From: Candidatus Gastranaerophilales bacterium
GTDB lineage: Bacteria; Cyanobacteriota; Vampirovibrionia; Gastranaerophilales; Gastranaerophilaceae
Length of the DNA: 64,000 bases
Reading direction: 5' to 3'
NCBI GenBank assembly: GCA_944325635.1
Contig: CALVBD010000001.1
Location: 372,001-436,000, forward strand
A model generated the notes under the pieces. That model searched no databases. It was not told the origin of the DNA and saw nothing but the letters and a program-made list of their open reading frames with translations. This document shows, piece by piece, positions 1 to 9,765 of the stretch (its first letter is position 1; each line of letters opens with the position of its first letter). Made by a program: the position numbers and the translations under genes.

Positions 1-1058
1 GAGTTATTGGAAAGCCAGATTAGCAAATTCTCGTAATCAGAATTTCCGCTTCCTAAAAATACAAAATCCGCATTTGTATTTTTCAAAGCATTTTCAGCCT
101 GCCTTATCAAATCAAAACCCTTTTGAGGCACCAATCTTGAAATACAAGCGAAAAGAGGTCTTTGAGGGTTATATTTCAGTCCGAATTCCTCGCAGACTTT
201 CTTTTTATTTTCTTCCTTATTACCGATGGATTTAATATCGTAGTTTTTCAGTATTGATTTGTCAGTCTTAGGATTAAAGACATCGTAGTCAATACCGTTC
301 AGGATGCCGCGGAGCTTATGCTGAGCACCTCTGAGGGTGTAATCCATTCCCTCGCCGTATTCGCCTGTCAGGATTTCCTTTGCATAAGTAGGCGAAACCG
401 CAACAACTCTATCTGAATAATTTATGGCACCTTTCATCCAGTTAACTTTACCGTAATGCTCAACACCCCATTCGTTATAGACAATATCTTTTCGCATATT
501 TGCAAAATCCAGGACATCTTCAAACCAGACACCTTGATATGCAAGATTATGAATTTCAAAAACGGTTTTTGTATTTTTCCAGTAATCGTCAAACCTGTAG
601 TTGCTTTTGAGATAAACAGGAATCATCGCAGTATGCCAGTCGTTTGCATGGATTATATCGGCTCTGAAATTGAGAAGTTTAGCATATTCCATAACTGCAA
701 GCGAGAATGCAATATATCTTTCGTGTTCATATCTCGGATCAAGCCACTTTGGATAAACATCCTGAAAACATGTGAAATACCAGTCGTTATGGACAAAAAA
801 TACATTAATGTCAGTTCCCGGAAGTTTGCACATAAATAAACGGAACTTATGCCCCATATTTCCGAAAGTAAGCCACAATTCAGAATTTTCCAGTTCTTTT
901 ATCCCGAATTTTTCCTGATTTATACAGCCGTGTAACGGAGTAAAAATTGCAATTTCTGCATTTTTTTCAAGATATTTAGGCAAACTGCCAACAACGTCAG
1001 CCAAACCTCCTGCTTTTGAAAAAGGTGCCACTTCTGCCGCTGCAAATAAAACTTTCAT
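1..1058 (-). CDS. glgA: Glycogen synthase (partial, C-terminus outside window)
   Basis: Transfers glucose from ADP-glucose (or UDP-glucose) to growing alpha-1,4-glucan in the cytosol. The reading frame starts at 1058 with MKVLFAAAEVAPFSKAGGL, which holds the KxGGL nucleotide-sugar loop typical of GT5 glycogen synthases. It continues through NDWHT and IHNLAYQG to a second-domain RLVPQKGFD motif. No stop occurs before base 1, so the C-terminal part lies outside the window. Its ATG overlaps the TAA of the upstream large zinc-ribbon gene by one base (TAATG), suggesting translational coupling and one transcript. Confidence in family is high; the sugar donor cannot be told from sequence alone. Confidence 0.95.
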   Translation of the reverse strand, partial: MKVLFAAAEVAPFSKAGGLADVVGSLPKYLEKNAEIAIFTPLHGCINQEKFGIKELENSELWLTFGNMGHKFRLFMCKLPGTDINVFFVHNDWYFTCFQDVYPKWLDPRYEHERYIAFSLAVMEYAKLLNFRADIIHANDWHTAMIPVYLKSNYRFDDYWKNTKTVFEIHNLAYQGVWFEDVLDFANMRKDIVYNEWGVEHYGKVNWMKGAINYSDRVVAVSPTYAKEILTGEYGEGMDYTLRGAQHKLRGILNGIDYDVFNPKTDKSILKNYDIKSIGNKEENKKKVCEEFGLKYNPQRPLFACISRLVPQKGFDLIRQAENALKNTNADFVFLGSGNSDYENLLIWLSNN

Positions 1059-4000
1059 TATGCCTCACTTTCTTTTGTCGATACATTTGATGTCTCCGTA
1101 TCTTCAGCATTATCGGTTTCTTCCTGATGTTTTTCACCGTTTGTAACATCAATACTGACTTGTTCTCCATCATTAGGTTTTGGAGCAAATTCCTCTGCAT
1201 CCGGATCTTCCATTGGAATGTAGTGACTGTCATCAGTATCAAAGTTAAATGTAATTCCGTGTTTATTCATAAAATACTGAGCCTGCGCTAAACAGATTTG
1301 TGCACTCTCATTCTGACCACGGAATCTTAAAACTTTATACATATTATATTTAAAGAGCAGCAAAAGGTATTCATTAGAACCTTCAGATTTCTCGAGTTGA
1401 ATGAGAGAATTATTAACAATACCGTATGTAACGATATATTTACCCTGAGCCAAATTCAATTCACTCATAATGTACCATGCAACATACAGCAGATTTGTCA
1501 TGCCGTTTTCATTTGCTGTTTTGATAATTCTGTAAATAATAAGCGATGCCTTTTGAAGAGAATTTAACTTAATATAACAATAAGCAATCATCAAATCCGC
1601 AAACAGTTCAAATTGATATAACCCATTGCATTTTGCAACAATTTTTGCCTCATAAATTTCTTCGGCAAACATGTTGTAATCTCCGGTACATTTTGTGAAA
1701 GCTTCCAGAATATGGAAGATTACGGCAGAGAATTTATCGCTGTCCGAGGCTAATGACCCGTCATAGTTAGGAGTACGGCCAAATATCAAATCCTGAAATG
1801 CTATAAAAATATCATAAGAATGCGGCACATTCGTCAAATCTGTTCTTACAATATTCAAAAATTCCTGAACATTGCCTTTTAATTGCAGAACATTAACAGC
1901 AGCAACATAACCGATTGTATTTATGACAATAGCTTCAAATTGCTCTTTTGTCATATAATCAGGTTTTAATTTTTCAAGATTTTCCTGATTTACAACATTT
2001 AGAACTCTATAGCCGATATCAAGACAATCTTCCCATGCACCGATATTGAAAAGAATTTCAACGTGAACAAGCGTCATCAGGAAGAAATAATGATTAAAAT
2101 CTGTTGCAGCTGGATCAATAGATGCGTTTGGCATCATTGAAAGCACTTTATGTGTAAGTTCAAGAGCATGCATATAGTTTCCGGACAAAAGACAGCCCTG
2201 AATCATCTTATTGCATAAACTTACAATTTTATCCATATCAGTTGTATTTTCAAGATGAGCAAGCGTATCTTCTGCAATAGCAAAAGTTTTTTCAGGAACA
2301 TAGTCAAAAAGATTGTTTGATATATTTTCGTATAGCTCAAGTTTATACTTATCAATATCTTCCTGTGCTTCCTCATCAGTATTCATATCAAGAATTTTCA
2401 GAATTCTATCAGCACAGTTAAGATATGAATTAAAATCGCCAAGAGATATATCAATTTTAGCGAGCAGTTCCCATTCCTTAAATTCAGCTTGATAATCACC
2501 GAGTAATCTGTATAAATAAGCCTTCTCAGGAGCCGGCATCGTATCGACAAAGACTTTTTCAAACAAATCATGGGCTATATCTTTCAACATATCACCAGTC
2601 AATGTTTCAAGAAGATTTTCCCTCAAAATATTATAGTTAGGGAAATACATACAATTATTATAGAAATAAATGTATCCCATAGTTGACAATTGCTCTATAA
2701 CTTCATTCAAATTAGGGACATTAAGACTCTTAATCGTCTCCTGGTCAATTCTCGGACCGAGAAGAACAACTTCAGCAAGAAATTTTATCGCATCCGGATA
2801 ATCCTGCAAAAGATTTAAACGACGACGCACAAGCTTATTAAGACTTGACGGTATTATAATTGTCTTAGGATTTACAAGATTAATAGCATCATCGGTTGCT
2901 TCAAATACACCGGATTCAATAAGATACTGAATTGCAATATCCAGAAACAGGATACTTCCAAAAGAATACTTAGCAATTCGCTGGAAGTAGAAGCTGTCCA
3001 TAATATTCCTGTAGTACTCTTTGTTCTCTTCTATCATTTTCTCAAATGATGTAGGTTTTAGAGTGATTTCCGTATAGTAATTTTTAGAAAGCAGGAAGTG
3101 CAGATCCTTGTGCAGTGAAAATTCTTTATCGTACTGAATCAAATAACTTATATCAAGTTTTTCAAAAGACTGCATAAGATACTTCAATACGTCATAAGAA
3201 CTTGCATCAATTTTTTCAAAATTTTCTATAAAGATTAAGGTATTAGGAATAGCCTGAAGCATTGTCAGGAAAATATCAAAATAAGTATAACGAGTATCAC
3301 GTGATGCATCTATATCACGTTCGGTAAAAGTAACCAGATCCTTAATTAACCCGTCTGTGTCAATTGATTTGAACATTGAAAAATCATTCTGTGAAAACAA
3401 TTTCTGAGAAACTGTGTACTCAAAAATTGCCGATACCAGATCTCGGAAAAATGAAAACGGAGAGTATTTCATCTCGTCATAACAAGTTACTGTAATAATA
3501 TTTTTATAAATATGCAGGTCTTCTATTGTTGTAATAAGTTTCAGCGAGTAAGGAACGTACAAAGGTGCTGTCCTGATTGCGAGAATACCTTTAGGCACAG
3601 ATTGTATTTTGTTGATTACATGCAAAAATACATCAATATTTTCTGTTCTTATAAATTCACACTGAATTTCATTAAAGTTAATTGTTTCTATATCATAAAT
3701 CGAATCAGGATCATACGGTTTTTCCATTTTACTAAGGGCTTCACCGTCGAGTTTGTCCTGTTCTACAAGAAGGTTCTGAACAAAGTTCGGAACTTGGATT
3801 TCTTCGTCTTTTTCATCAAGTTCTTCATAGTTAATTATAATAAGGTTAGAAACATCCGCCTCATAGAAGGTTACCATCTGACCTTTAACCATAACGGAAT
3901 TCAAAGGAGAGAATTTAAATTCAGAACCTATTGCATCATTTATATTGTTATCAACAATAACCTGAAATGAATTCATCAATTTTGAGCGCTCGTCAGTACT

Positions 4001-4630
4001 CTGGTTAACCATACTGATGTTGAAGCCTGAATCAGTATCATACGGGTCATCCTGAACAGTACGTTTCATCATAAACATATTGCATCTGACAGAAGCGTTT
4101 TTCTTATTTGTCAGACGGTAGTTCATTTTTGTAATCTCTGTCAGGATTTGAATAGCCGTATTCATTGCAGTATTGGCAGAACTGTTAAATGTATAATCCT
4201 TATAAAAACGTATCATATAGGTGTTGCCTATAATCTGGCGTCTTACACCTGCTTCTTTTGCAATATCGGCGATAATTTTATCAAGGTTAGCTTTAAATTT
4301 ATTCAAAAGTTTTGCAGAGCCGAGAAGAACTTTCATCTCGCTCATGTTTGGAAATTCAATCGTCAGTGCCGTAAAATTATCAGTATTGGATTCGTTCAGA
4401 ATAACGCTCTGTTCTGTACTAAATCCGCACTTTTTACACTTTTTGTCGCCTGTCAGGTTAATTTTGCCGCACTTATTACACTTGCCGATAATAACGTAGC
4501 CGCATTTTTTACAGGTATTACCTTTATTAATAGTTTTACAAACAGGGCAGACGACTTTCAGAACCTTTTTACAGTTCGGACAAACAATCGTCTTATCATC
4601 TATTTCTAACCCGCACTTTGGACATTCCAT
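1058..4630 (-). CDS. Zinc-ribbon / cyclase-like / STAND NTPase-like / TPR protein (1190 aa)
   Basis: Large multidomain protein of unknown function. Residues 1-70 contain repeated CxxC pairs (MECPKCG, CPNCKK, CPVCK, CKKCG, CNKCG, CKKCG), i.e. several zinc ribbons. Residues about 82-270 follow the layout of a class III nucleotide cyclase domain (TIEFPNMSEM at the first strand, VKGQMVTFYEA at the end) but lack clear catalytic aspartates. Residues about 325-600 look like an AAA/STAND ATPase: a Walker-B-like LIFIENFEKID is present, while the expected P-loop region (GILAIRTAPLYVPYS) is degenerate. The rest is helical and TPR-like, ending in an acidic tail. No signal peptide or membrane segment. A leaderless promoter sits directly upstream, and glgA is coupled downstream. 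A signalling scaffold is plausible but unproven. Confidence 0.75.
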   Translation of the reverse strand: MECPKCGLEIDDKTIVCPNCKKVLKVVCPVCKTINKGNTCKKCGYVIIGKCNKCGKINLTGDKKCKKCGFSTEQSVILNESNTDNFTALTIEFPNMSEMKVLLGSAKLLNKFKANLDKIIADIAKEAGVRRQIIGNTYMIRFYKDYTFNSSANTAMNTAIQILTEITKMNYRLTNKKNASVRCNMFMMKRTVQDDPYDTDSGFNISMVNQSTDERSKLMNSFQVIVDNNINDAIGSEFKFSPLNSVMVKGQMVTFYEADVSNLIIINYEELDEKDEEIQVPNFVQNLLVEQDKLDGEALSKMEKPYDPDSIYDIETINFNEIQCEFIRTENIDVFLHVINKIQSVPKGILAIRTAPLYVPYSLKLITTIEDLHIYKNIITVTCYDEMKYSPFSFFRDLVSAIFEYTVSQKLFSQNDFSMFKSIDTDGLIKDLVTFTERDIDASRDTRYTYFDIFLTMLQAIPNTLIFIENFEKIDASSYDVLKYLMQSFEKLDISYLIQYDKEFSLHKDLHFLLSKNYYTEITLKPTSFEKMIEENKEYYRNIMDSFYFQRIAKYSFGSILFLDIAIQYLIESGVFEATDDAINLVNPKTIIIPSSLNKLVRRRLNLLQDYPDAIKFLAEVVLLGPRIDQETIKSLNVPNLNEVIEQLSTMGYIYFYNNCMYFPNYNILRENLLETLTGDMLKDIAHDLFEKVFVDTMPAPEKAYLYRLLGDYQAEFKEWELLAKIDISLGDFNSYLNCADRILKILDMNTDEEAQEDIDKYKLELYENISNNLFDYVPEKTFAIAEDTLAHLENTTDMDKIVSLCNKMIQGCLLSGNYMHALELTHKVLSMMPNASIDPAATDFNHYFFLMTLVHVEILFNIGAWEDCLDIGYRVLNVVNQENLEKLKPDYMTKEQFEAIVINTIGYVAAVNVLQLKGNVQEFLNIVRTDLTNVPHSYDIFIAFQDLIFGRTPNYDGSLASDSDKFSAVIFHILEAFTKCTGDYNMFAEEIYEAKIVAKCNGLYQFELFADLMIAYCYIKLNSLQKASLIIYRIIKTANENGMTNLLYVAWYIMSELNLAQGKYIVTYGIVNNSLIQLEKSEGSNEYLLLLFKYNMYKVLRFRGQNESAQICLAQAQYFMNKHGITFNFDTDDSHYIPMEDPDAEEFAPKPNDGEQVSIDVTNGEKHQEETDNAEDTETSNVSTKESEA

Positions 4631-4636
4631 AACTTA

Positions 4637-4665
4637 AATATACCACACCGATATGTTAGTGACAA
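4637..4665 (-). promoter_or_regulatory. Leaderless promoter of the 1190-aa gene
   Basis: On the minus strand TTGTCA (4660-4665) is followed by a 17-base spacer and TATATT (4637-4642), then exactly six bases before the ATG at 4630. Transcription would start at or next to the A of the ATG, and no ribosome-binding site is present. Confidence 0.6.
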
Positions 4666-4686
4666 ATTTTTACACTTATTAATAAA

Positions 4687-4706
4687 GGGCGCGGCACGCC
4701 GCGCCC
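4687..4706 (-). terminator. GC-rich terminator after dapL
   Basis: Perfect 8-bp stem GGGCGCGG / CCGCGCCC with a four-base loop. On the minus strand it is followed by TTTATTAATAA. It lies directly after the dapL stop and separates dapL from the large zinc-ribbon gene. Confidence 0.75.
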
Positions 4707-4714
4707 GAATAAAT

Positions 4715-5884
4715 TTATTCGTAACGGATACCTGCTTTTTTCATTCTTTCAATACATTTTTTGATAGTATCGACGTCTTTAGTTAAAGCAACGCGGAAGT
4801 ATCCTTCGCCGTATTCGCCGTAACCGTTGCCCGGCGGAACCACTACCTGAGCTTTTTCAAGCATTATGGTTACAAATTCTTCTGAAGTCATGCCTTTCGG
4901 TACAGGAAGCCAGAGATAGAATGTTGCTTTTGAAGGTTTTAGTTTCCAACCGAGTTCCGCAAAACCTTTTTCAGCGGCATCACGGCGTTCCTGATACATT
5001 TTATTCAAATCTTCAATGTATTTTTTATCAATTGTAAAAGCAACTGATGCTGCCTGCTGGATTGCCTTGAAGGTGCCGCTATCTATGTTATTTTTAATTG
5101 TACCGAGAGCTTTTACGGCATCTGCGTTACCGCAGACAAATCCGACACGCCATCCGGTCATATTGTAGGATTTTGAATGTGAATAAAATTCAATTGCTAC
5201 ATCTTTTGCTCCTTCAACCTGAAGAACTGATGGTGCCTTGTAACCGTCGTACGTCATCTCTGAATAAGCCATATCAGAACAAAGAAGGATATCATACTTT
5301 TTACAAAAATCCACTGCTTTTTTATAGAAGTCTAAATCAGCAACAGCGCCTGTCGGGTTGTTCGGGTAATTAAGGAACATAATTTTAGATTTTTTAGCAA
5401 TATCCTCAGGAATTTTATCAAAATCAGGGAGGTATCCGTTTTCTTCTAATAATGGCATGTGATAAGGCGTTCCGCCTGCAAAAATAGTTGCGTTATGATA
5501 AACAGGATACCCAGGATCCGGCACTAATGTATAATCGCCTTTATCAACAAAAGCAAAGAAAACATGTGCAATAGCTTCTTTTGAACCGATATTACAAAGC
5601 ATTTCCTTATCCGCATCAAGTTCAACCCCAAAACGGTCTTTCATCCAGTCACATGCTGCTTTTCTGAATTGTTCTGTTCCGTTATACGGCGGATAATCAT
5701 GATTTTTAGGATTATCAATAGCCCTGTGCATTTCTTCCACAACAGGTGCTAATGTAGGTTTATCAGGATCTCCGATACCGAGGCTTATAATATCCAAACC
5801 TTTTGCCTTTGCTTCTGCAATTTTTCTGTCTATCTCCGCAAAAAGGTACGGAGGAATCTTTTCCAAACGTTCTGAAACTTTCAT
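4715..5884 (-). CDS. dapL: LL-diaminopimelate aminotransferase
   Basis: PLP-dependent class I/II aminotransferase that converts tetrahydrodipicolinate to LL-diaminopimelate in one step, for lysine and peptidoglycan synthesis. It is 389 residues, within the usual 390-410 range. Visible motifs are ISLGIGDPDKPT near residue 34, the NYPNNPTGA segment, and the PLP lysine in SHSKSYNMTGWRVGF around residue 235, followed by a C-terminal domain with YFRVALT. The start has a good ribosome site (GGGAG) eight to ten bases upstream. DapL is characteristic of cyanobacteria, chlamydiae and plants, which fits the lineage guess. A related glutamate-type aminotransferase of the same family is the main alternative. 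Confidence 0.9.
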   Translation of the reverse strand: MKVSERLEKIPPYLFAEIDRKIAEAKAKGLDIISLGIGDPDKPTLAPVVEEMHRAIDNPKNHDYPPYNGTEQFRKAACDWMKDRFGVELDADKEMLCNIGSKEAIAHVFFAFVDKGDYTLVPDPGYPVYHNATIFAGGTPYHMPLLEENGYLPDFDKIPEDIAKKSKIMFLNYPNNPTGAVADLDFYKKAVDFCKKYDILLCSDMAYSEMTYDGYKAPSVLQVEGAKDVAIEFYSHSKSYNMTGWRVGFVCGNADAVKALGTIKNNIDSGTFKAIQQAASVAFTIDKKYIEDLNKMYQERRDAAEKGFAELGWKLKPSKATFYLWLPVPKGMTSEEFVTIMLEKAQVVVPPGNGYGEYGEGYFRVALTKDVDTIKKCIERMKKAGIRYE

Positions 5885-5904
5885 GCTTTCTCCCTTTCAA
5901 ATTC

Positions 5905-5930
5905 ACCCTCATCCCTTGCGGGAGAGGGAA
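5905..5930. repeat. Short CCCTC...GAGGG hairpin, solo relic of the long repeat family
   Basis: The bases ACCCTCATCCCTTGCGGGAG and following AGGG form an imperfect hairpin between dapL and ruvB. The same CCCTCACCC / GGGAGAGGG module occurs inside the long hairpin repeats near 21.9, 39.2 and 49.5 kb, so this looks like a solitary module of that family. Confidence 0.5.
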
Positions 5931-6045
5931 GAAATACTTAATGAGTTTACTAATTAATATTTCAGGGCAGGGATTACCCCGCTCCCGATTGTTAAATATT
6001 TTCCTTAACCTTAATTTTATGTTATCATAAAAACAGGGAAAAACA

Positions 6046-7113
6046 ATGAGTATTATTACAGACGACGGGAACAGAACAAAAAGAATTGATATTAATCAAA
6101 AAAATCCGAATACAAAAGCGGAAAAGATTGATTATGACAGAAATTTTGAAAACTCTATCCGCCCGAAAAGTTTTGACACATATATAGGTCAATCAGCACT
6201 TAAAGAAACTCTGAAAATTACAATAGCTGCGGCAAAGAAAAGAGAAAAACCGCTTGACCATCTGCTTTTCTACGGACCTCCGGGACTCGGGAAAACAACT
6301 CTTGCGGGCGTAATTGCAGAACAAATGGGCGTTGAAATTAAAATTACATCTGCTCCTGCGCTTGAAAGACCAAGAGATATTATAGGCATTTTAATGTCCT
6401 TGAAAGGTGGCGAAATTCTTTTTATTGATGAAATCCACCGTTTGAATAAAGTTGCGGAAGAAATTCTCTATCCGGCAATGGAAGATTTTTTCCTTGATAT
6501 GACCACAGGAAAAAGTCAGACGGTTAAAACGCTGCGCGTTCCGCTCCCGAAATTCACGCTAATCGGTGCAACCACAAAAGCAGGAGAATTATCGGGTCCT
6601 TTGCGCGACCGTTTCGGAATAATTCACAGACTTGAATTTTACACGGATGAAGAACTCTCGCAGGTAATAAAAAGAACCGCCGGAATTTTGGAAATAGAAA
6701 TTACGGATGACGGGGCTCTCGCTATTGCCAGACGATCTAGAGGAACACCGCGTATTGCAAACAGACTCATTAAACGTGTAAGTGACTATGCCCTTGTAAA
6801 ATCAGACGGAAAAATTGATAAAAAAATTGCCAATAAAGCCCTCGATACCTTAAAAATCGACGCTTTCGGACTTGATTCGACAGACAGAAGCCTTTTGAAA
6901 CTTATAATAGAAAAATACGACGGCGGACCTGTCGGTATTGAAACGCTTGCCGCTGCGCTTGGAGAAGATGTAAGAACTTTAGAAGATGTCTGTGAGCCGT
7001 TTTTATTGCAGGCAGGCTTGTTACAGCGAACCCCTCGGGGAAGAAAGGTTACGCCTGCAACATACCGTCACCTCGGTTACAAAAATGCCGTTGACCAGCA
7101 AAGTCTGTTTTAA
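6046..7113 (+). CDS. ruvB: Holliday junction branch migration ATPase RuvB
   Basis: Hexameric AAA+ motor that drives branch migration of Holliday junctions with RuvA. 355 residues, normal for the family. Seen in order: [14 protein letters not shown], Walker [10 protein letters not shown] near residue 80, Walker B FIDEIHRL, sensor region [20 protein letters not shown], and the C-terminal winged helix with [18 protein letters not shown] and the LLQRTPRGR tail. An AGGGA ribosome site precedes the ATG. ruvA and ruvC are not in the window. Divergent from dapL across about 160 bases. Confidence 0.97.
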   Translation: MSIITDDGNRTKRIDINQKNPNTKAEKIDYDRNFENSIRPKSFDTYIGQSALKETLKITIAAAKKREKPLDHLLFYGPPGLGKTTLAGVIAEQMGVEIKITSAPALERPRDIIGILMSLKGGEILFIDEIHRLNKVAEEILYPAMEDFFLDMTTGKSQTVKTLRVPLPKFTLIGATTKAGELSGPLRDRFGIIHRLEFYTDEELSQVIKRTAGILEIEITDDGALAIARRSRGTPRIANRLIKRVSDYALVKSDGKIDKKIANKALDTLKIDAFGLDSTDRSLLKLIIEKYDGGPVGIETLAAALGEDVRTLEDVCEPFLLQAGLLQRTPRGRKVTPATYRHLGYKNAVDQQSLF

Positions 7114-7167
7114 CATACAAACTCCATATAAAATTGTTCGGAGCTCTATAAATCAGGAGAGATATCT

Positions 7168-8307
7168 ATGAAAAAAATATTACTTTTTGGATTTGTCTTA
7201 CTTGGACTCGTTTGCCCTGTGTTTGCTGATGAGAAAGCGGAACTGCCGTCTGAAACAGGCGTCGTTGAAAATATTCAGTATGAAGATGTTCAGGATTTGC
7301 AGCAAGGAGATAACAGTGTTAAACAGGTTGCGCTGGTGAAGGTTCTCAGCGGAAAATTCAAAGGAACAGAACGTTTAATTGACAATATGCTTACCGGCAA
7401 TCCTGCTTATGATATTAACCTCCAAAAAGGCGATAAAGTAATTCTCCACGTTGAAAGAAAAACTGAGGATATAATAAATGCAGATGATGTTGACTTCTTT
7501 ATTGCTGACATAAAAAGGGATGATGCATTAGTTTGGACATCAATTGCCTTTGTCATGCTCCTTCTGCTTATCGGAAGAAAAAAAGGACTTTACAGCCTAC
7601 TTTCAATTATAGCAACTGTAACATTAATTTTCTTTATGCTTATGCCGATGATTTTACACGGCTTTTGTCCTATTGCATCAGCCGTACTGGTAGGAATATT
7701 ATCCACAATAATAACAATTTATCTTGTAGGCGGATTTAATTCGAAAAGTTCCTCTGCGATAATAGGAACCTCATTAAGCCTTGTTTTTGCCGGCGGGCTT
7801 TCACTGATTACAATATATCTTGCACATTTAACCGGATTTGCAGGTGAAGAAAGTATGTTTTTATACTCTGCACATCCGGAATTAGATTTTCAGGGACTTC
7901 TGTCTGCCTCAATGATTATTGCGGCACTAGGGGCTTTAATGGATACAGGTGTTTCAATTGCAAGCGCAATTAACGAAATTTATGAAACAGACAAAAACCT
8001 TACGGTAAAACAACTTTTTAAATCAGGCATGAATATCGGAAAAGACGTTATCGGTACAATGTCTAATACGCTTATTCTGGTTTATCTTGGTTCATCCTTA
8101 CCACTTGTGCTGCTTTCAAATAATATTGATTTACAGAAATTTTTCAATCTTAATCAAGTCGCAACTGAGATTTCATCCGCAATAATCGGAAGTATTGCAA
8201 TTCTCCTTTGCGTTCCGCTGACGGCGATAATCAGTGCATATTTAATCAAAAATCAGAAACAAAAAGTGGAATTTGAGTTTGAAACAACCGATAATGAGGA
8301 TGAGTAA
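7168..8307 (+). CDS. YibE/F family multi-pass membrane protein
   Basis: 379 residues with a signal peptide (MKKILLFGFVLLGLVCPVFA), an extracytoplasmic beta-type domain (about 25-110), then about seven hydrophobic segments. The architecture and the segments WTSIAFVMLLLLIGRKKGLYS and ALGALMDTGVSIASAINEI match the YibE/F family, whose biochemical role is unknown; transport has been proposed. It follows ruvB by 54 bases on the same strand, so co-transcription is possible. A strong hairpin terminator lies just downstream. The family call is firm but function is open. Confidence 0.85.
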   Translation: MKKILLFGFVLLGLVCPVFADEKAELPSETGVVENIQYEDVQDLQQGDNSVKQVALVKVLSGKFKGTERLIDNMLTGNPAYDINLQKGDKVILHVERKTEDIINADDVDFFIADIKRDDALVWTSIAFVMLLLLIGRKKGLYSLLSIIATVTLIFFMLMPMILHGFCPIASAVLVGILSTIITIYLVGGFNSKSSSAIIGTSLSLVFAGGLSLITIYLAHLTGFAGEESMFLYSAHPELDFQGLLSASMIIAALGALMDTGVSIASAINEIYETDKNLTVKQLFKSGMNIGKDVIGTMSNTLILVYLGSSLPLVLLSNNIDLQKFFNLNQVATEISSAIIGSIAILLCVPLTAIISAYLIKNQKQKVEFEFETTDNEDE

Positions 8308-8322
8308 AATTCCATATACCAG

Positions 8323-8354
8323 AAAAAAGGAGAGCTTTTCAACTCTCCTTTTTT
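8323..8354. terminator. Bidirectional terminator between yibE/F gene and metK
   Basis: The sequence AAAAAAGGAGAG, an eight-base loop and CTCTCCTTTTTT form a stem flanked by A and T runs, so it can terminate both converging genes. Confidence 0.85.
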
Positions 8355-8376
8355 ATAAAGGTTACTGTCCCGCAGA

Positions 8377-9651
8377 TTACTTAGCACAAGAACAAGCTGC
8401 GCAAGCCTGGGATTTTAAAGTTTCAGCTTTTTCGGTTTTTTCCCACGGAACATCAATATCAGTTCTGCCCATGTGACCGTAAGCAGCTAACAACTGATAG
8501 AATTTACCGCCGTTTTTAGCAGGCAAACCACGGAGGTCAAACTGTTTGATAATTGCAGCAGGTCTAAGGTCAAAGTTCTTAGATACAAGCGCTGAAATTT
8601 CATCGTCTGAAATTTTACCTGTACCGAAAGTATCAACCATGATTGAAACAGGTTCTGCAACACCGATAGCATAAGCAAGTTCAATTTCGCATTTTTCAGC
8701 CAAACCTGCCGCAACGATATTTTTAGCGACCCATCTTGCAGCATAAGCCGCAGATCTGTCAACTTTTGTAGGATCTTTGCCTGAGAAAGCACCGCCGCCG
8801 TGACGGGAGTAACCGCCATAGGTATCAACGATAATTTTACGACCTGTTAAACCTGCATCACCCTGAGGACCGCCAACAACAAATCTTCCTGAAGGGTTAA
8901 CCAGGATTTTTGTTCTGCTGTCAAGTTTAATAGATTCGTGAGAGAACACTTCATCTATAACAAGTTTTTTAATATCGTTTTTAATAATTTCCTGAACCTT
9001 GGAATTATCAGATACACCGTTGATTTCAGGGTCATGCTGAGTTGAAATCAAGACTGTATCAATTCTTGAAGGTTTTCCGTCAACGTATTCAACAGTAACC
9101 TGAGATTTGCCGTCAGGTCTGAGGTAATTTACAAGCCCCTGTTTTCTAACCTGAGCAAGTCTGTATGATAATTTATGAGCAAGGCTGATAGGAAGCGGCA
9201 TAAGTTCAGGAGTTTCGTTACATGCATAACCGAACATAATCCCCTGATCTCCTGCACCGATATTTTCTGTTTCGGAAGTTGAAGTATCAGCATTGTCGCT
9301 TCGTGTTTCATAAGCTTTGTTTACACCGCCTGCAATATCGCAAGACTGTTCATCAATGCTTGTTAAAACAGCGCAAGTTTCAAAGCTGAAACCGCCGCCT
9401 TCTTCTTCAGCATAACCGATATTTTTAATAGTATTTCTAACAACTGACGGGATGTCAACATAGCAGTCAGATGTAATTTCGCCGCAAACTAATGCCATAC
9501 CTGTTGTAACAGTAGTTTCTGCTGCAACACGAGATTGCGGTGATTTTGTCAAAAATTCGTCCAAAATAGCATCAGAAATCTGATCGCATACTTTGTCGGG
9601 GTGACCTTCCGTAACTGATTCGGAAGTGAATAAAAAGTTTCTTGGTGTCAT
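8377..9651 (-). CDS. metK: S-adenosylmethionine synthetase
   Basis: Makes S-adenosylmethionine from methionine and ATP in the cytosol. About 424 residues, longer than the roughly 380-400 usual. Motifs: [19 protein letters not shown] near the start, [12 protein letters not shown], and [18 protein letters not shown] in the phosphate-binding region. The ATG at 9651 is preferred over an in-frame TTG at 9657 because the AAGGAGAA site is nine bases from the ATG but only three from the TTG. Odd feature: the protein ends in a cysteine-rich tail, [10 protein letters not shown], absent from most MetK proteins. The leader contains a GC-rich palindrome. Confidence 0.95.
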   Translation of the reverse strand: MTPRNFLFTSESVTEGHPDKVCDQISDAILDEFLTKSPQSRVAAETTVTTGMALVCGEITSDCYVDIPSVVRNTIKNIGYAEEEGGGFSFETCAVLTSIDEQSCDIAGGVNKAYETRSDNADTSTSETENIGAGDQGIMFGYACNETPELMPLPISLAHKLSYRLAQVRKQGLVNYLRPDGKSQVTVEYVDGKPSRIDTVLISTQHDPEINGVSDNSKVQEIIKNDIKKLVIDEVFSHESIKLDSRTKILVNPSGRFVVGGPQGDAGLTGRKIIVDTYGGYSRHGGGAFSGKDPTKVDRSAAYAARWVAKNIVAAGLAEKCEIELAYAIGVAEPVSIMVDTFGTGKISDDEISALVSKNFDLRPAAIIKQFDLRGLPAKNGGKFYQLLAAYGHMGRTDIDVPWEKTEKAETLKSQACAACSCAK

Positions 9652-9678
9652 TTCCAATTTCTCCTTAATTTGTTTTTG

Positions 9679-9714
9679 TACCGGCCGGTAAGTTTTTTAA
9701 TTCCAACCCGGCCA
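9679..9714 (-). promoter_or_regulatory. GC-rich palindrome in the metK leader
   Basis: A 12-base perfect palindrome TACCGGCCGGTA lies just upstream of the ribosome site (9661-9666). A second GGCCGG (9708-9713) can pair with it in the alternative, so two exclusive foldings are possible in an AT-rich leader. No known SAM riboswitch class was recognised. It may be an operator or an RNA switch; this is inference. Confidence 0.35.
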
Positions 9715-9765
9715 CATCATTAAGAAACAGTCTACACCCAAAACCATATAAAAGCAAATAATGTA

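Noticed and set aside
8658-8828. Long frames opposite metK, clpB, pnp and other genes
   Set aside because: They are shadows of strongly coding genes with conserved family motifs on the other strand or frame.
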